From contig NZ_OX366362.1 of NCBI RefSeq assembly GCF_947251545.1, positions 1,116,001 to 1,180,000 on the forward strand: a stretch of 64,000 nt of DNA, given 5' to 3'. This DNA is from Wolbachia endosymbiont (group A) of Anomoia purmunda. GTDB lineage: Bacteria; Pseudomonadota; Alphaproteobacteria; Rickettsiales; Anaplasmataceae. The notes under the pieces were generated by a model. That model was given only the letters and a program-made list of their open reading frames with translations. It made no database searches and had not been told where the DNA came from. This document shows positions 10,447 to 19,233 of this stretch, piece by piece (position 1 is the first letter of the stretch; every line of letters begins with the position of its first letter). Position numbers and translations under genes: made by a program.

Positions 10447-10463
10447 GTAATGAAGCGGGCTTT

Positions 10464-13400
10464 ATGTTTAAGACACAATATCTAACAGATCACCTAAAAA
10501 AAGAAGGCGTTAATTCAAAGATTACCGAATTATCGGATCAAATACAATATATAGAGCAAGCTAAAGAATTTTATCAACTTAAGCGTTATCGTAGATCTGA
10601 TGTTGATTCCGAAAGTGGAAGTCAGGTTAAGAGAATCGATGTTCCAGGAGACGGTAGTTGCTTATTTTGGTCTGTTACTATGGCTTACTTAATACCCGTC
10701 AGAAACGACGATGCTTTATTTCGACAAAGGTATGAAGTACTATTTGGAAATGATGGAACTGTAACCCAAAATTTAGATCATATTAGAGGTTTGGTTCGGA
10801 ATTTAGGTGCTGCGAATTATGATGATACATTTGCAAATTTAGTAAGAAACGTATTTCGTAATCGAGTAGTTGATCACATAAGTTCTTATAGAAATGAGTT
10901 CAGAGATTTTGTTGAAGGTGATTTTGAGCGTTACTTGGAAAACATGAGGAACCCTGATACTTGGGGAGGTGAACCTGAAATAAGAGCAATGAGTGGAATG
11001 CTTAGCGCAACGATTAGTGTTTCTGGTGAGGTTGAAACTCAATATGGTAATGGAAATACTCAAATACAGTTATTTCATGTTGGTGCACCAGGTAAACGAA
11101 ACCATTATAATTTTGGTCTTGAAAGGAATATTATTGATAATGATAAAGAGCTTGCAAAAGGCTTAAAAAGAGTCATGGGTAAAGTAAGACCACAAGACTT
11201 TGAGTTAATACAGTTATTGATAGAGGAAGCAAGTAAAGAAGTTGGTATAAGCCGGCAAGATGAGGATTTTAAATCTTTTGAACCGAGATTTCAGTCATTT
11301 GTGGATCAGATTCCATCTTATTTACACTCTGTAGAAAAAGCAGGATTTTTTACACACTTCTTCCTAGGGAGCTTTTCTACTTTGCTAGATACAAAAATTG
11401 CAGAAAAGTTAAATATTAAAAAGATTTATTTTAGTTTTGATACTTCAAAAACTTTAAAAGTAGCTATTGTTAAAAATGGTCAAATTGGAAATGCTGAAGA
11501 TGCTATTAATAATATAGATTTATTTTCCATTTCAGAAGGTAAGCGTGGCCATCAGTTTACCGTTAATGAGTTGGAGAACATATTAAGAAAGAATATAGAT
11601 AGGAGTAAGATTAGAGATCGGGATGTTGAGAATGAGATCCTAAATATTAAGAATGAAATTCAAGATAGAATAAAATCTAGATTAGTACAGATCTATAAAG
11701 GAAAGGGTGATATTTTTGTTAATATGGAAGCTAAAGAGATACTTGATTCTGCTACTAGCAAGGAATTTCATGAAATAGAAAAAGGAATATGGAATAATCC
11801 GGAAGGTGATATAGCGAAGCTATCTGATTCTGATGCGCAAACAGTTAGCAGGTCTTTAAAAAAAGTTCTTGAAAAAATTAATAACGTTCATTCTGAGTAT
11901 GTAGGATCAGTAGTCTATGATAATAGTGCCCGTGAAGCATCACATCATGGATTTATGGTAGGCGTTTTCATGAATTTCCACTATAGGTATAATCTTAGAG
12001 TTTACCCAGAGCAATTTGCAGGAAGGGGTTATGCAGATATTATCTTGCTGGCTCGTGGTCCTGATCGTGCATTGGATTCTATTCCCATTATTATTGAATT
12101 AAAAGCGGGAGCAGGTTCTAATGCTACTCCAGATAAGGCTTTGCAGCAAGCAGAAAAGTATGCACAAGGCTTTCAACCAAATATTCAGCGAGTTCTAACC
12201 ACTGCAGATGACATTTTATGTGTTGGTGTCAATCTTGATAATCCATCTCCTATCTCTGACGTTAGGGTATCGAATCGTAGGGAAAGAATAATTCCTCTTT
12301 TTCAAGATATGCTAAAATCTGCTGATGACTGGGATACGCAAAGGATTGGAACAATAGAATTAAAGGGACAGGTGAAAGATAATCTAGAACGTATTTATCA
12401 TACGTTTCCTGGTACACCGGAGAAGGGAGATAATCATTATTTTAGCAGGTTTTTACTGGGGCAATCACTATTGCTAAATAGAGTTGAAGATTTAAAAACT
12501 GGTTTTAAAAAATACATTTTTATCTATGGAGATAATATACCTACTGAAGTGCATCCTAATCTTCGTGAGCTTGGACGTCCAGCAGCTAAAAGAGCCAGAG
12601 AAAGACTGTCAGCTAACCTTGATGCAAGCCATGCAGTTGTAACAATGGTGCTCATCCCAGAAAATACAGAGAAGTTGGTTTATGTGATGAATATTGTTGA
12701 AGCTAACAGAAAAGATGTTTTGAACGGGCTGAATGAAGTTCTTCCTCTTGATAGATTAAATAGAGAAATAGGGAATAGGGAAATAATCGAATTAAGTCTT
12801 AATTTTGATACTAGATACAAGTCAGATTTTAAAAGATATCTTACTATTTGGGCTGAAAAATACAATTCTTTACAAGAGTACAACAACGGAGATAATAGAT
12901 TTCAAGGTACTTTTAAAGAAGTTACTTATCCTAATGAGTTAAAAGAAACATTTGATAAAGCACTAGATATCCAATCCTTATCAATAAGAGGATATAGTAG
13001 ATTATTAGAAAAAATTGGAGAAGGAATCTTTCCTTTTAAGAGTCTCGTTAATAAAGAAGCTCATTTCCAAGGAATATTGAATGGAGTGTTTAGTTATTAT
13101 AGCGACCTAAAATTACAAGAATCACCAGAAACTAGAGCGTTAGTTTTAACTGAGTTTCAAACTGGTAGAGGAGAACGTATTGACATGCTAGTTCATGGTA
13201 TTAAGTTTGTGGCTCAAGGTGGAAATGCTGAGGAGTACACACCAGTAGGGTTGGAACTTAAGACATCAAGGCAGGGCAAAGGAGCTCAAGCTTTATTGAG
13301 GGAAGCAAATGATCAAATAAATGAAGAATACAAAGAAGGTGTTACCTATAAAACACTTACAGATGGTGATGAGGTAAAATTTATCGGTGTTGTTTTTGAT

Positions 13401-15797
13401 AAAGGATCTAATAATCCGAATAAACTTATTTTAACAAGTAGGACAACCAAGGAAGGATTTATTCCTGTTGAAGTAGTTCATAGTTCAGTTCATATGCTGC
13501 CTACTGGTGAAGCAACACAATCTTTGAATAAGTTAAATCTTAATGGCTGTGCAAAGCAAAGCAATAGAAAGAAGAGAAGTATTAAATGTTTATTTTCAAA
13601 GGATGATGTGGAAAAGTTTAGTAAAGGAAGGGTAGATAAAAATAATGTAGGTAAGGTTATAATTGATAGTGAAAAGTTCCTAACTTATGTTAAAAGCAGT
13701 CAAGATGAAGGGAAAAATGCTCAGCTAATAGAGTTTATTGGAAACAAAAATATTGAGGGTGACTATAAATATTTAGTTGATAAAGTGATTGGAGACCAAG
13801 GGTATGAGCGCTATATTCAGAATGAGCGTATCAAGGATTTATATGGTGACGTTTTACAGCAAAACAGTGATTTAACAAAAAACCCGAAATTAAAAAGCAG
13901 ATTAATGAATGCTGCAGGTGGAATACAATTAATAAGAGGAATTCATGGTGCTATTGTATCTTGCAAGGATGGAACAGCAACAGATTGTGGATTAAATTTA
14001 GGCGGAATAGGATGGTCTTTTGTATCTCAACCAATTGAGAATGTGATGGTTAAAACTGCTCCAAAAGTTGTAACATCAGCTGGAAGGGTTGTAGGAAGAA
14101 TTATACCAGGTACTTTAGGTAGGCAGACAAAATTTGCTGTTCAAGTTGCAGGAGTAAAATTTGGAAGTACAGTAGCAAAAGGTGTGGCAGGGGCTGCAGC
14201 TGGTGTATTTGATATTATTGATATAGGCATATCAGCAAATAATCTTATTGATTGTAAAAAAAGGGAGAATAGTGATAATCCATGTGGAGAGAAAGAAATA
14301 AGGGATAATATAGCTTCTATAGCCTTTTCTGGTGTGTCATTTGTTTCTGGTGTTACTCTTACAGCAGCTAGTCTGCCTAGAGTTGGTATTGGAGTTGGAT
14401 TTGGACTCATGGTAACTCATGGAGTTTATAGTGGTATTAGCAATATTATAGAGTATGAAAAGAAGTATGATACAACTCATGGTGAGAATTTCGATATCTT
14501 TTTGCATACGCTTTTACTTTCATCTATGCCATATGATCTGGAACACCTTGCAGCCAGAAATAATATGGTTAATAGTCAAGCTAAAAGAGCCTGGAAAGCT
14601 TTAAGTGATAGCCCTAATGATGTAGTTGCCTATGGAGTTGGTTTTGGGGTGGATAGCGACACGCCATCTCTTCATGCAGGGTATGGAAAGATTCTAATGA
14701 ATAGAACAGATGCTGATACAACAAACCTTTCACGTGTTATACCTGACCCAATTCAAAATGCTACGATGATTTGCTTACCACAAGTCACTAGCGAAATTTA
14801 TGAAAAAGGTATTAAAAAATCAGTTCCAACAGCTGTGCATCACTGTGAAAATACAATGGTTATTGCTGATAGAAGAAGAATGCAAAATGGTACAATAATT
14901 CTTTATAATTTAGAAAGCATAGATGAAGGTACCATTGTTGGAAGTAATACATTAAATAACTACTTCTTGATTTTTAGAGGAAAGACAGGAATAACTGGTG
15001 GTAATAATACTGTTAACAAATTTATTCTTGTGAAACCTGGAGGTTTTTCGGGTAAAATTATTGGTGGAAGTAATGCTACTAATATACTTGACCTAAGTCA
15101 ATCAACAGAATACGACTTTGTACAAGCAAAAATTGACTATCGTTTTAGACCTAACGCTCCCGGTCTTTTAAGGTTAACAACAAATCTTCATCGATTGATC
15201 AATGATTATGTTGATAGCAATGTCGATGCTTTCAGGTATAGCTATATTGGAAGGCAAAATAAGACAGATAATGTTTTATGTACATATAATTCTAGGCGCC
15301 TTACTAGAAACGATAATCGTGACGTCTTTATAAATAGTGGTGGAGGTTTGAGCAAAAATGAGAAGGATACAGTTGATAATTGTAAAAAAGTAGCTATTGC
15401 GCCATACACTAAAGTTACAGGTGCAGAAAATGATTATACCTTTTATATAAAAACCACAGATTACGAGGCTAAAGATTTATATTCAGAAATTGATGTAAAA
15501 GGAACGGGAACTGTAATCTTTCCGGAAACTAATCTGCTAGATGATTGTGATGAAATATCTTATTCCTCGACTAATAATACTTTATCTTTAAAAATAGGGC
15601 TGGGTCAAGGTAATCAATATACCCTTGATATTACAAATTATAATTCCATAAACGTTAGAAAGTTTAGCTATAGAATCTCCTGCTTGTTCTGCAGACATAT
15701 CAAATGCTGTAGACATTTTTGCCACTGTTTCTGTAAAATTAAAAAGGTCTTCTTTCTTGATACCAAGCTGTCCACCGCTTGCAGCTATTTGTGCTAA
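10464..15797 (+). CDS. cifB: CifB, large multidomain type V-like toxin (OTU protease, two PD-(D/E)XK nucleases, toxin-like C-terminus)
   Basis: 1,777 codons. Residues about 55-220 form an OTU-like cysteine protease: GDGSCLFWS with D63 and C66, then WGGE at 167-170 and HYNF with H214. Next comes the CifB core, with an N-terminal motif matching the other cifB (PSYLHSVEKAGFFTHFF), a first nuclease (D525, then IELK with E545 and K547) and a second (D907, then LELK with E931 and K933). A furin-like RKKR lies at 1035-1038. From about 1147 there are glycine-rich hydrophobic stretches that resemble the pore or translocation segment of large toxins, then glycine/asparagine-rich beta-like repeats (about 1510-1545). 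The last 45-50 codons, after about 15650, are antisense to a phage tape-measure gene and are not native. Type V CifB proteins are known to be long and multidomain. The toxin-segment reading is inference. Confidence 0.82.
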   Translation: MFKTQYLTDHLKKEGVNSKITELSDQIQYIEQAKEFYQLKRYRRSDVDSESGSQVKRIDVPGDGSCLFWSVTMAYLIPVRNDDALFRQRYEVLFGNDGTVTQNLDHIRGLVRNLGAANYDDTFANLVRNVFRNRVVDHISSYRNEFRDFVEGDFERYLENMRNPDTWGGEPEIRAMSGMLSATISVSGEVETQYGNGNTQIQLFHVGAPGKRNHYNFGLERNIIDNDKELAKGLKRVMGKVRPQDFELIQLLIEEASKEVGISRQDEDFKSFEPRFQSFVDQIPSYLHSVEKAGFFTHFFLGSFSTLLDTKIAEKLNIKKIYFSFDTSKTLKVAIVKNGQIGNAEDAINNIDLFSISEGKRGHQFTVNELENILRKNIDRSKIRDRDVENEILNIKNEIQDRIKSRLVQIYKGKGDIFVNMEAKEILDSATSKEFHEIEKGIWNNPEGDIAKLSDSDAQTVSRSLKKVLEKINNVHSEYVGSVVYDNSAREASHHGFMVGVFMNFHYRYNLRVYPEQFAGRGYADIILLARGPDRALDSIPIIIELKAGAGSNATPDKALQQAEKYAQGFQPNIQRVLTTADDILCVGVNLDNPSPISDVRVSNRRERIIPLFQDMLKSADDWDTQRIGTIELKGQVKDNLERIYHTFPGTPEKGDNHYFSRFLLGQSLLLNRVEDLKTGFKKYIFIYGDNIPTEVHPNLRELGRPAAKRARERLSANLDASHAVVTMVLIPENTEKLVYVMNIVEANRKDVLNGLNEVLPLDRLNREIGNREIIELSLNFDTRYKSDFKRYLTIWAEKYNSLQEYNNGDNRFQGTFKEVTYPNELKETFDKALDIQSLSIRGYSRLLEKIGEGIFPFKSLVNKEAHFQGILNGVFSYYSDLKLQESPETRALVLTEFQTGRGERIDMLVHGIKFVAQGGNAEEYTPVGLELKTSRQGKGAQALLREANDQINEEYKEGVTYKTLTDGDEVKFIGVVFDKGSNNPNKLILTSRTTKEGFIPVEVVHSSVHMLPTGEATQSLNKLNLNGCAKQSNRKKRSIKCLFSKDDVEKFSKGRVDKNNVGKVIIDSEKFLTYVKSSQDEGKNAQLIEFIGNKNIEGDYKYLVDKVIGDQGYERYIQNERIKDLYGDVLQQNSDLTKNPKLKSRLMNAAGGIQLIRGIHGAIVSCKDGTATDCGLNLGGIGWSFVSQPIENVMVKTAPKVVTSAGRVVGRIIPGTLGRQTKFAVQVAGVKFGSTVAKGVAGAAAGVFDIIDIGISANNLIDCKKRENSDNPCGEKEIRDNIASIAFSGVSFVSGVTLTAASLPRVGIGVGFGLMVTHGVYSGISNIIEYEKKYDTTHGENFDIFLHTLLLSSMPYDLEHLAARNNMVNSQAKRAWKALSDSPNDVVAYGVGFGVDSDTPSLHAGYGKILMNRTDADTTNLSRVIPDPIQNATMICLPQVTSEIYEKGIKKSVPTAVHHCENTMVIADRRRMQNGTIILYNLESIDEGTIVGSNTLNNYFLIFRGKTGITGGNNTVNKFILVKPGGFSGKIIGGSNATNILDLSQSTEYDFVQAKIDYRFRPNAPGLLRLTTNLHRLINDYVDSNVDAFRYSYIGRQNKTDNVLCTYNSRRLTRNDNRDVFINSGGGLSKNEKDTVDNCKKVAIAPYTKVTGAENDYTFYIKTTDYEAKDLYSEIDVKGTGTVIFPETNLLDDCDEISYSSTNNTLSLKIGLGQGNQYTLDITNYNSINVRKFSYRISCLFCRHIKCCRHFCHCFCKIKKVFFLDTKLSTACSYLC

Positions 15798-16484
15798 TTC
15801 TGCGGCTGATAATGGTATTGTTCTTGACATTTCCTTTAACCCTTTGGCAAATTTAGTTGCTTCATTCGTTCCCTTTTTAAAATCAACTACTTTTGTAACA
15901 TCAGCCATAGCACTTTCAAAATCAATAGCAACTTTAACTGGCGCTGCAAGCGTTAGTCCAAGCCCAATAGTCTCTATAATTTTTGACTTAAAATGTGCTT
16001 TGCTTGCTAAAAAACTTTGGTGACTACGTATTGCAGATCCAAGCTTACCATACTTGCCTTTCAGCGCTTCAATGGACGAGCCAAGTTTATATTGGTCGCT
16101 TACTAATGACTTAATATTTCTTCCACTTTTTCTTACTTCTTCATTAAATGAATGCAAAGCATCTCTCTTTTTCAAATATGCTTCTTTTGCTTTTATTGCA
16201 GAGGTTTTGGCCTTGTCAAATTCTGCTTTTAAAGTTTTGCTCGGTTTCTCTATTGCCTTCATTTGTTTAGCTAAAGATTTTACTTGATCTTCAAAGCCTT
16301 TCCATGACCTCTTGCTAGTCAAAACATCATGACCTAACTGCTTAAACTTTGATACTGATTTTAAAGATAAGTCAAGCTTTCTTATATTCTCACCAAGATG
16401 AGTAAGTTGACTGCTACTTCCTTTTATTACAGTACTGAAACTGCCATCTAGGACTGCTCCAATTTTTATAGATAACGTTGACAT
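15588..16484 (-). CDS. Phage tail tape measure protein, 3'-truncated
   Basis: ATG at 16484 begins a 298-codon frame. The first 278 or so residues look like the N-terminal part of a P2/WO-type tape measure: a charged coiled-coil (residues about 60-130), then the membrane-proximal pattern ATKFAKGLKEMSRTIPLS, AELAQIAASGGQLGI and MSAEQAGDSIAKLSNVYG. After about 15650 the frame reads the complement of cifB and ends with unrelated residues. WO tape measures are normally several hundred residues longer, so this one has lost its hydrophobic middle and C-terminus. It directly follows gpE/gpE' in the usual tail order. It is unlikely to give a functional tail. Confidence 0.8.
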   Translation of the reverse strand: MSTLSIKIGAVLDGSFSTVIKGSSSQLTHLGENIRKLDLSLKSVSKFKQLGHDVLTSKRSWKGFEDQVKSLAKQMKAIEKPSKTLKAEFDKAKTSAIKAKEAYLKKRDALHSFNEEVRKSGRNIKSLVSDQYKLGSSIEALKGKYGKLGSAIRSHQSFLASKAHFKSKIIETIGLGLTLAAPVKVAIDFESAMADVTKVVDFKKGTNEATKFAKGLKEMSRTIPLSAAELAQIAASGGQLGIKKEDLFNFTETVAKMSTAFDMSAEQAGDSIAKLSNVYGIIICNIKGILITLTQPYF

Positions 16485-16620
16485 TGTACCTTCCTCGCTG
16501 CTTCATTCCATAGGATAAATTCATTAATTTCCATTTCAAGTATTTGCTCAACCCCGCCCCCTACAACAGAGCTGAACATTAATACTTCTGACCTCAAGTC
16601 CTTTGAATAACTGGTGAAAA
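16466..16620 (-). CDS. Tail assembly chaperone gpE' (-1 frameshift extension)
   Basis: Downstream of gpE an overlapping frame in -1 register encodes about 50 residues (SKDLRSEVLMFSSVVG, then LEMEINEFILWNEAARK). It ends inside the first codons of the tape measure gene (stop at 16468-16466) and lacks its own good start. A T8 run on the coding strand (16624-16617) is a fitting slippery site. Re-reading one T joins gpE residue 78 to this frame to give a 128-residue fusion. Translational -1 frameshifting between the two tail chaperone genes before the tape measure is well known in P2 and other tailed phages. That it happens here is inferred. Confidence 0.6.
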
Positions 16621-16851
16621 AAAATCCTTTAATACCTCTTGCACTTTCACATAATCAGCAATATCTAACTCTTCAATCGCTTCTTTTGCAACTGATGTCA
16701 AATTGGCAGTCAAAGTTACTTCCTTACTTAGATCACTACCATTAAGTCTCTCAATAGCTAGATAATCTCTAACTTTTGGACGTCTAACGGTAAGTTCTGA
16801 GACAGAAATACCATCAACTGTTATTGGGTTGTTTAGTGTTATAGTTTGCAT
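16594..16851 (-). CDS. Phage tail assembly chaperone, gpE-like
   Basis: 85 residues, MQTITLNNPITVDGISVSEL and onward, with the typical gpE layout: an N-terminal beta hairpin (L..PI.VDG..V.EL..RRPKV.D), an acidic helix and a short tail. It lies between the tail tube gene and the tape measure gene, where P2-like phages place gpE. Its role is to chaperone tape measure protein during tail assembly. The zero-frame product stops soon after the T8 slippery run, and a share of ribosomes likely continues into gpE'. Confidence 0.7.
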   Translation of the reverse strand: MQTITLNNPITVDGISVSELTVRRPKVRDYLAIERLNGSDLSKEVTLTANLTSVAKEAIEELDIADYVKVQEVLKDFFSPVIQRT

Positions 16852-16933
16852 AAAATTCTCCTATAAAAAATAAAATCTTGTAAAATGTTGTAACTATTTG
16901 ATCAACATCTAAAAAATAGAATTCTAAAAATCT

Positions 16934-17440
16934 TCATATTCCAAGCACCGTTTGAAGTAGTGCCATCTGATCAACACCATTTATCTTTCTAATCATATTT
17001 TCAGCATCGATTTCTATTAACTCATTACCACCTATAGTAAGTTTATAGTAATGAGCAGCTACAGTACACTTCAGCGTTGCTTTTTCAGCAGGTTTCCAGT
17101 TACCAAAATCAAACTCTTTAAAAATGCCTCTTAAATTGATTATTACTGCTTCAATATCATTACTACCACTCCCTTGCATTCCACCTCTGAGTGTCAAAGA
17201 AACTGAATTCCCATTTATTAGACCAAATAGCCTAAAGAGTTCTGTATCGTATTCAGAAAAAGTGAAATCTGCTTCAAGCTTTTCCATGCCCATATCAATA
17301 TTTATTGGAATATCCATACCACCAGCTCTGTACTCTTCGGTTTTTATGGTAAGCTTCGGCAAGGTTATTTCATCTATTTTTCCTGCATAACCCCGGCCAT
17401 CAACAAATACGTTAAAATTTCTCAGTATTTTCGGTAACAC
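16934..17440 (-). CDS. Major tail tube protein, P2 gpFII-like
   Basis: 168 residues, close to the usual length of P2-type tube proteins. The family pattern is visible: MLPKILRNFNVFVDGRGYAGKI at the start, ITLPKL, YRAGGMD, FTFSEYD, a gpFII-like beta core, and the MIRKINGVD motif before the C-terminus. It forms the inner tube of a contractile tail. It follows the sheath gene by eleven bases and precedes gpE, as in P2 and phage WO. The gene is intact. Confidence 0.88.
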   Translation of the reverse strand: MLPKILRNFNVFVDGRGYAGKIDEITLPKLTIKTEEYRAGGMDIPINIDMGMEKLEADFTFSEYDTELFRLFGLINGNSVSLTLRGGMQGSGSNDIEAVIINLRGIFKEFDFGNWKPAEKATLKCTVAAHYYKLTIGGNELIEIDAENMIRKINGVDQMALLQTVLGI

Positions 17441-17451
17441 TTTGCTTTCTC

Positions 17452-18642
17452 CTAACTTATTACACTATTATTTACGAGATGAGATTTGAATGTTATTTGC
17501 TCAGCCGGATATGGTAGTGTAAATTCGAAATCAAAATATACTTTCCCGCTTGCAATATTTGTTGGTGTATTGAGCTCTGGAGTTGCATAACATTTTCCGC
17601 TAATAATCGCTCCTTGTACTTTTAAATTGGCCAAATAAGAATTCACCCCCTCAATCACATCATCTATATAAGTTTTGGTGATATTGCGATCAACTGCCCA
17701 TAAATGAGCTCGAAGTAGACTATCATTGATTAAATCTGCAGTCCTTCTCACTGACAGAAAAGCCCATTTTGAGTCATTTGAACATGTTCTATTTCCCCAA
17801 AGCCTATAGCCGTTTTGATGAATTATCGTTGTTACTTCATTTTCATTTAAGTGGTTTGCTCTGCAATTTGCATAACCTAAGCTAAAATCAATAGGCCTGC
17901 TTGTGCCAACAATACCGTTTATTTCTTTATTTGAAGGTGAATGCCAAAATCCTTGTTCGCTATCTAGTTTCGCTATTAAACCAGCTACAAATGGGCTAGA
18001 CGGCAAAATTTCTTCTTTTCCTTCAATAAACACCTTAACCCATGGGTCAACAACGTAAACTCTTGAGCTACCTACACTTTTTCTCCATTTTATGGCTTCT
18101 TCATCATTGGTATTTGGTCCATCTGCAACTATTATTGCCCTTAGCTTTTCTGCTACTCCTATCAAAGCTGCTACTACTGGGTTTTTAGGATTTTCAGATT
18201 CAGGCAATTGATGAGTAAACTGAGGTGCAATTAGTATTCTAGGTAGCACATGAACTATACTTTCACTGCTGAGAAATGCCTCGATTCCCTGATATTCTCC
18301 GGTTTCTTTATCAACACCGCCAATTATATTTTGAATAGTTTCACTTTCTTTGAGCTTTGAATCGCTGTTTTCACTTTCTTTAACTCTAATAACTACTACT
18401 GTTGCCCCAATTTGGGAAAATATTCCATTTACTGCAGAAGGTAAACTTCCACTCTTTCCAAGCTTTGCTGCTTCCTTTAAGCTTCCTGCTATCAGTACTG
18501 GTTTATTCAGTGGAAATTTTTGCTCATCAGCTTCAGGGGCAGTACCAATTACACCTATCACTGATGATTTAGCTGTACGTACTAATCTTGCTCCTGAAGT
18601 TACCTCAATAACCTTTACTCCGTGTAAAAATTCTTCTGGCAT
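17452..18642 (-). CDS. Tail sheath protein, P2 gpFI-like
   Basis: 396 residues, the usual length for a P2-type sheath. The N-terminus (FLHGVKVIEVTSGARLVRTAKSSVIGVIGTAP) is the sheath signature, followed by a RVYVVDPWVKV stretch, the nucleotide-independent core, and a C-terminal arm with GKVYFDFEFTLPYPAE. It would form the contractile outer tail sheath. Gene order sheath, tube, gpE, tape measure supports the call. It appears intact. Confidence 0.9.
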   Translation of the reverse strand: MPEEFLHGVKVIEVTSGARLVRTAKSSVIGVIGTAPEADEQKFPLNKPVLIAGSLKEAAKLGKSGSLPSAVNGIFSQIGATVVVIRVKESENSDSKLKESETIQNIIGGVDKETGEYQGIEAFLSSESIVHVLPRILIAPQFTHQLPESENPKNPVVAALIGVAEKLRAIIVADGPNTNDEEAIKWRKSVGSSRVYVVDPWVKVFIEGKEEILPSSPFVAGLIAKLDSEQGFWHSPSNKEINGIVGTSRPIDFSLGYANCRANHLNENEVTTIIHQNGYRLWGNRTCSNDSKWAFLSVRRTADLINDSLLRAHLWAVDRNITKTYIDDVIEGVNSYLANLKVQGAIISGKCYATPELNTPTNIASGKVYFDFEFTLPYPAEQITFKSHLVNNSVIS

Positions 18643-18653
18643 TTCTTCCCTTT

Positions 18654-19211
18654 TTAACTTTCTTGCATTTTTTTCCTGAAATCATCGAGCAAAGTCTGTA
18701 GCTCTTCTTCACTTTTGACTTCTTTAATTTTCTTCTTGGCGATGTCTTCCAATTCTTCACATTTCATTATTTCTTTTACTGCTTTTTTTGCCTTCTCTTG
18801 AATTATTTTTGCCATCTCTACTACTGAAATTCCTCTCACTCTTGCTAAAGGCTCTATAATTGCTGCATCCTTCTCATCTATAGATTCTTGTGTTGTTAAA
18901 ATGTTCTCCGCGGTTTTTGCTTGAATCTCGTACGACTTAGCCTTTTGATAAGAGTGCCCTGAGAATCTACTAGTAAAGTTATTAAAATGAGTACGAATAT
19001 TGTCAAATGCACAGAGCTTCGCATTATCCAGTGACTCCTTTTGTATATCTTCTTTAGTACGCTGAGCAATTTCTCCTCCTTCCGTTAGACAATAACTCTT
19101 TTGCCATTCAAAATTTTCTGGCGCTTCATACCAATCATTTCCAGCTGGTTTGCTTTTAAGCGTCGTTGTTTCTACTTGTTTGTTATGTTCAAATCTAATA
19201 TAAATTGGCAT
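18654..19211 (-). CDS. Phage tail-region protein of unknown function (possible fibre accessory)
   Basis: 185 residues from ATG 19211, preferred over the frame opening at 19259 because a CGGAGAA ribosome site lies just upstream and the first residues then begin MPIYIRFEHNKQ. The first 50 residues look like a small beta domain (WYEAPENFEWQKSYCLTEGG). The rest is a charged helical, probably coiled-coil, region rich in Lys and Glu. Its place between fibre and sheath genes suggests a tail fibre assembly or attachment helper, but I recognise no family. Its 3' end lies 11 bp before the sheath start, consistent with one operon. Confidence 0.6.
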   Translation of the reverse strand: MPIYIRFEHNKQVETTTLKSKPAGNDWYEAPENFEWQKSYCLTEGGEIAQRTKEDIQKESLDNAKLCAFDNIRTHFNNFTSRFSGHSYQKAKSYEIQAKTAENILTTQESIDEKDAAIIEPLARVRGISVVEMAKIIQEKAKKAVKEIMKCEELEDIAKKKIKEVKSEEELQTLLDDFRKKMQES

Positions 19212-19233
19212 TGGTTTTCTCCGTTTTCTAGTA

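Noticed and set aside
14141..14410. 89-codon minus-strand frame in the large cifB
   Set aside because: Complement of the glycine-rich segment; no ribosome site.
15757..16287. Two plus-strand open frames across the tape-measure region
   Set aside because: They are complements of the tape-measure frame, with hydrophobic low-information sequence.
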